A stretch of 6,812 bases of DNA. It comes from an uncultured Lachnospiraceae bacterium. GTDB lineage: Bacteria > Bacillota > Clostridia > Lachnospirales > Lachnospiraceae. The stretch covers positions 1 through 6,812 of the forward strand of contig CANTGP010000166.1 in NCBI GenBank assembly GCA_947653315.1, in the 5' to 3' direction. The translations under genes and the position numbers were made by a program. Each line of letters opens with the position of its first letter. Positions within the stretch are counted from its first letter, which is position 1. Shown piece after piece: positions 5,913 to 6,812 of this stretch. Under the pieces are notes generated by a model, which worked only from the letters and a program-made list of their open reading frames with translations, searched no databases and was not told where the DNA came from.

Positions 5913-6794
5913 TTACCTCCTCTCAACGGTTTCCCCGGGAAACAGCCACAGATACAAATCTTCTAAATGCGGCGCTGCAGGCAGCGAACCGGCGGTATAG
6001 GGTTCCTTTGCAAGATAGCGGACGGATATCTGTCCGTCATCTTCATTACGGATATTTACCACCTGAAGCCGGCGCTCATATTCCGGCAGACGCTCCATCG
6101 GGATACGGGCGGTCCACACCTTTCCTTCCACCATTTTCACCAGTTCCCCCGTGGTTCCTTGGGCAAGCAGCTTTCCGCCTTTCACAACGGCATTCTGCGT
6201 GGCGATGTATTCCACATCGGAAACAATATGTGTTGAAATCAAGACAATGCGGTCATGGGCAAATTCCGAAAGCAGATTGCGGAACCGTACCCGTTCCCCG
6301 GGGTCAAGCCCGCTGGTGGGTTCGTCCAAAACCAAAATTTCCGGCTCGTTTAACAATGCCTGTGCAATTCCCACCCTTCGTTTCATACCGCCGGACAGTT
6401 TCATGATTTTTTTGTTCCTGACATGGGATAACGTCAGTTGTTCCAGCAGGCCGTTAATCCTGCGTTTACTATCCTTTTCCGTAAGCCCTTTCAGCACTGC
6501 CACGTATTCCAAATAATCTTTTACCGTAAATTCGGGATAAAATCCAAATTCCTGCGGCAGATAACCGAAGACGTCCCGGTAGCTTTCCTTCAGTTCGCCA
6601 ATCGGAATGCCGTCATACAGGATTTTCCCGGAATCCGGTTTCATAATACCCGCAATCATCCGCATCAGGGTAGTCTTTCCCGCCCCGTTCGCCCCCAGCA
6701 ATCCCCATACGCCGGGCGTAATGCGCAGGGAAATATCGTCCACTGCCGTTACATCCTTAAATTGTTTTGAAACATGTTCCATACATAATTCCAT
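5913..6794 (-). CDS. ABC transporter ATP-binding protein
   Basis: A 293-residue cytoplasmic ATPase that would power the permease encoded next. All nucleotide-binding motifs are present: Walker A GANGAGKTT (34-42), Q-loop Gln81 (YLPQEFG), signature LSGGM (133-137), Walker B ILVLDEP (153-159), D-loop SGLD (161-164) and H-loop His189 (STHIVSD). Residues from about 210 form a C-terminal region typical of ABC-2 exporter ATPases, ending in HLEDLYLWLF. The ATG at 6794 has AAGGAGG (6807-6801) 6 nt upstream; an in-frame ATG four codons later is less well placed. The stop TAA is 5 nt before the permease ATG. Any promoter or earlier gene of this operon lies beyond 6812. The exporter type is firm; the substrate is unknown. 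Confidence 0.95.
   Translation of the reverse strand: MELCMEHVSKQFKDVTAVDDISLRITPGVWGLLGANGAGKTTLMRMIAGIMKPDSGKILYDGIPIGELKESYRDVFGYLPQEFGFYPEFTVKDYLEYVAVLKGLTEKDSKRRINGLLEQLTLSHVRNKKIMKLSGGMKRRVGIAQALLNEPEILVLDEPTSGLDPGERVRFRNLLSEFAHDRIVLISTHIVSDVEYIATQNAVVKGGKLLAQGTTGELVKMVEGKVWTARIPMERLPEYERRLQVVNIRNEDDGQISVRYLAKEPYTAGSLPAAPHLEDLYLWLFPGETVERR
5915..5921 (-). promoter_or_regulatory. Ribosome binding site of the permease, inside the end of the ATPase gene
   Basis: Minus-strand AGGAGGT (5921-5915) is a full Shine-Dalgarno match, 7 nt from the permease ATG (5907-5905). It runs over the last Arg codons and the first base of the TAA stop (5915-5913) of the ATPase gene. Ribosomes ending on the ATPase would release just upstream of the permease start, so the two subunits are probably made by coupled translation. 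Confidence 0.85.
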
Positions 6795-6812
6795 ACACTT
6801 CCTCCTTTTCCC

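Overview
The window looks like part of a chromosome from a Gram-positive anaerobic gut-type Clostridium, most likely Lachnospiraceae. This is an inference from four things: strong purine-rich Shine-Dalgarno sites, moderate GC content, a CcpA-type cre-like site, and close-to-family KduI, KduD and ABC-2 proteins. All six protein genes are intact and well spaced. I see no mobile element, tRNA, rRNA or CRISPR array.

Region 1 (about 1-3556, minus strand) is a four-gene catabolic operon read in the order kduI, kduD, an RpiB-family isomerase, then eda fused to a VOC domain. It ends in a clear intrinsic terminator at 50-87. The operon handles the unsaturated uronate product of pectin or glycosaminoglycan breakdown. 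5-keto-4-deoxyuronate (DKI) is isomerised to 2,5-diketo-3-deoxygluconate (DKII) by KduI and probably also by the RpiB-like protein, which resembles streptococcal DhuI. KduD reduces DKII to 2-keto-3-deoxygluconate (KDG). After phosphorylation by a kinase not encoded here, Eda splits KDPG into pyruvate and glyceraldehyde 3-phosphate.

Region 2 (3557-3797) is a divergent control region. It holds a good sigma-A-type promoter for the regulator (TTGCAA, 17 bp, TATAAT), a candidate promoter for the kdu operon on the other strand, a short palindromic cluster over the kdu -10, and a near-consensus cre site just downstream of the regulator's predicted transcription start.

Region 3 (3798-4655, plus strand) encodes an AraC-family regulator with an N-terminal cupin sensor domain. 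It is the likely inducer-responsive controller of the kdu operon.

Region 4 (4660-6794, minus strand) is a two-gene ABC-2 transporter, ATPase then permease, translationally coupled and convergent with the regulator across only 4 bp. Nothing in the sequence ties it to uronate metabolism.

The most notable points are the apparent presence of two non-homologous isomerases for one step in a single operon, and the aldolase fused to a VOC/glyoxalase-fold domain of unknown role.
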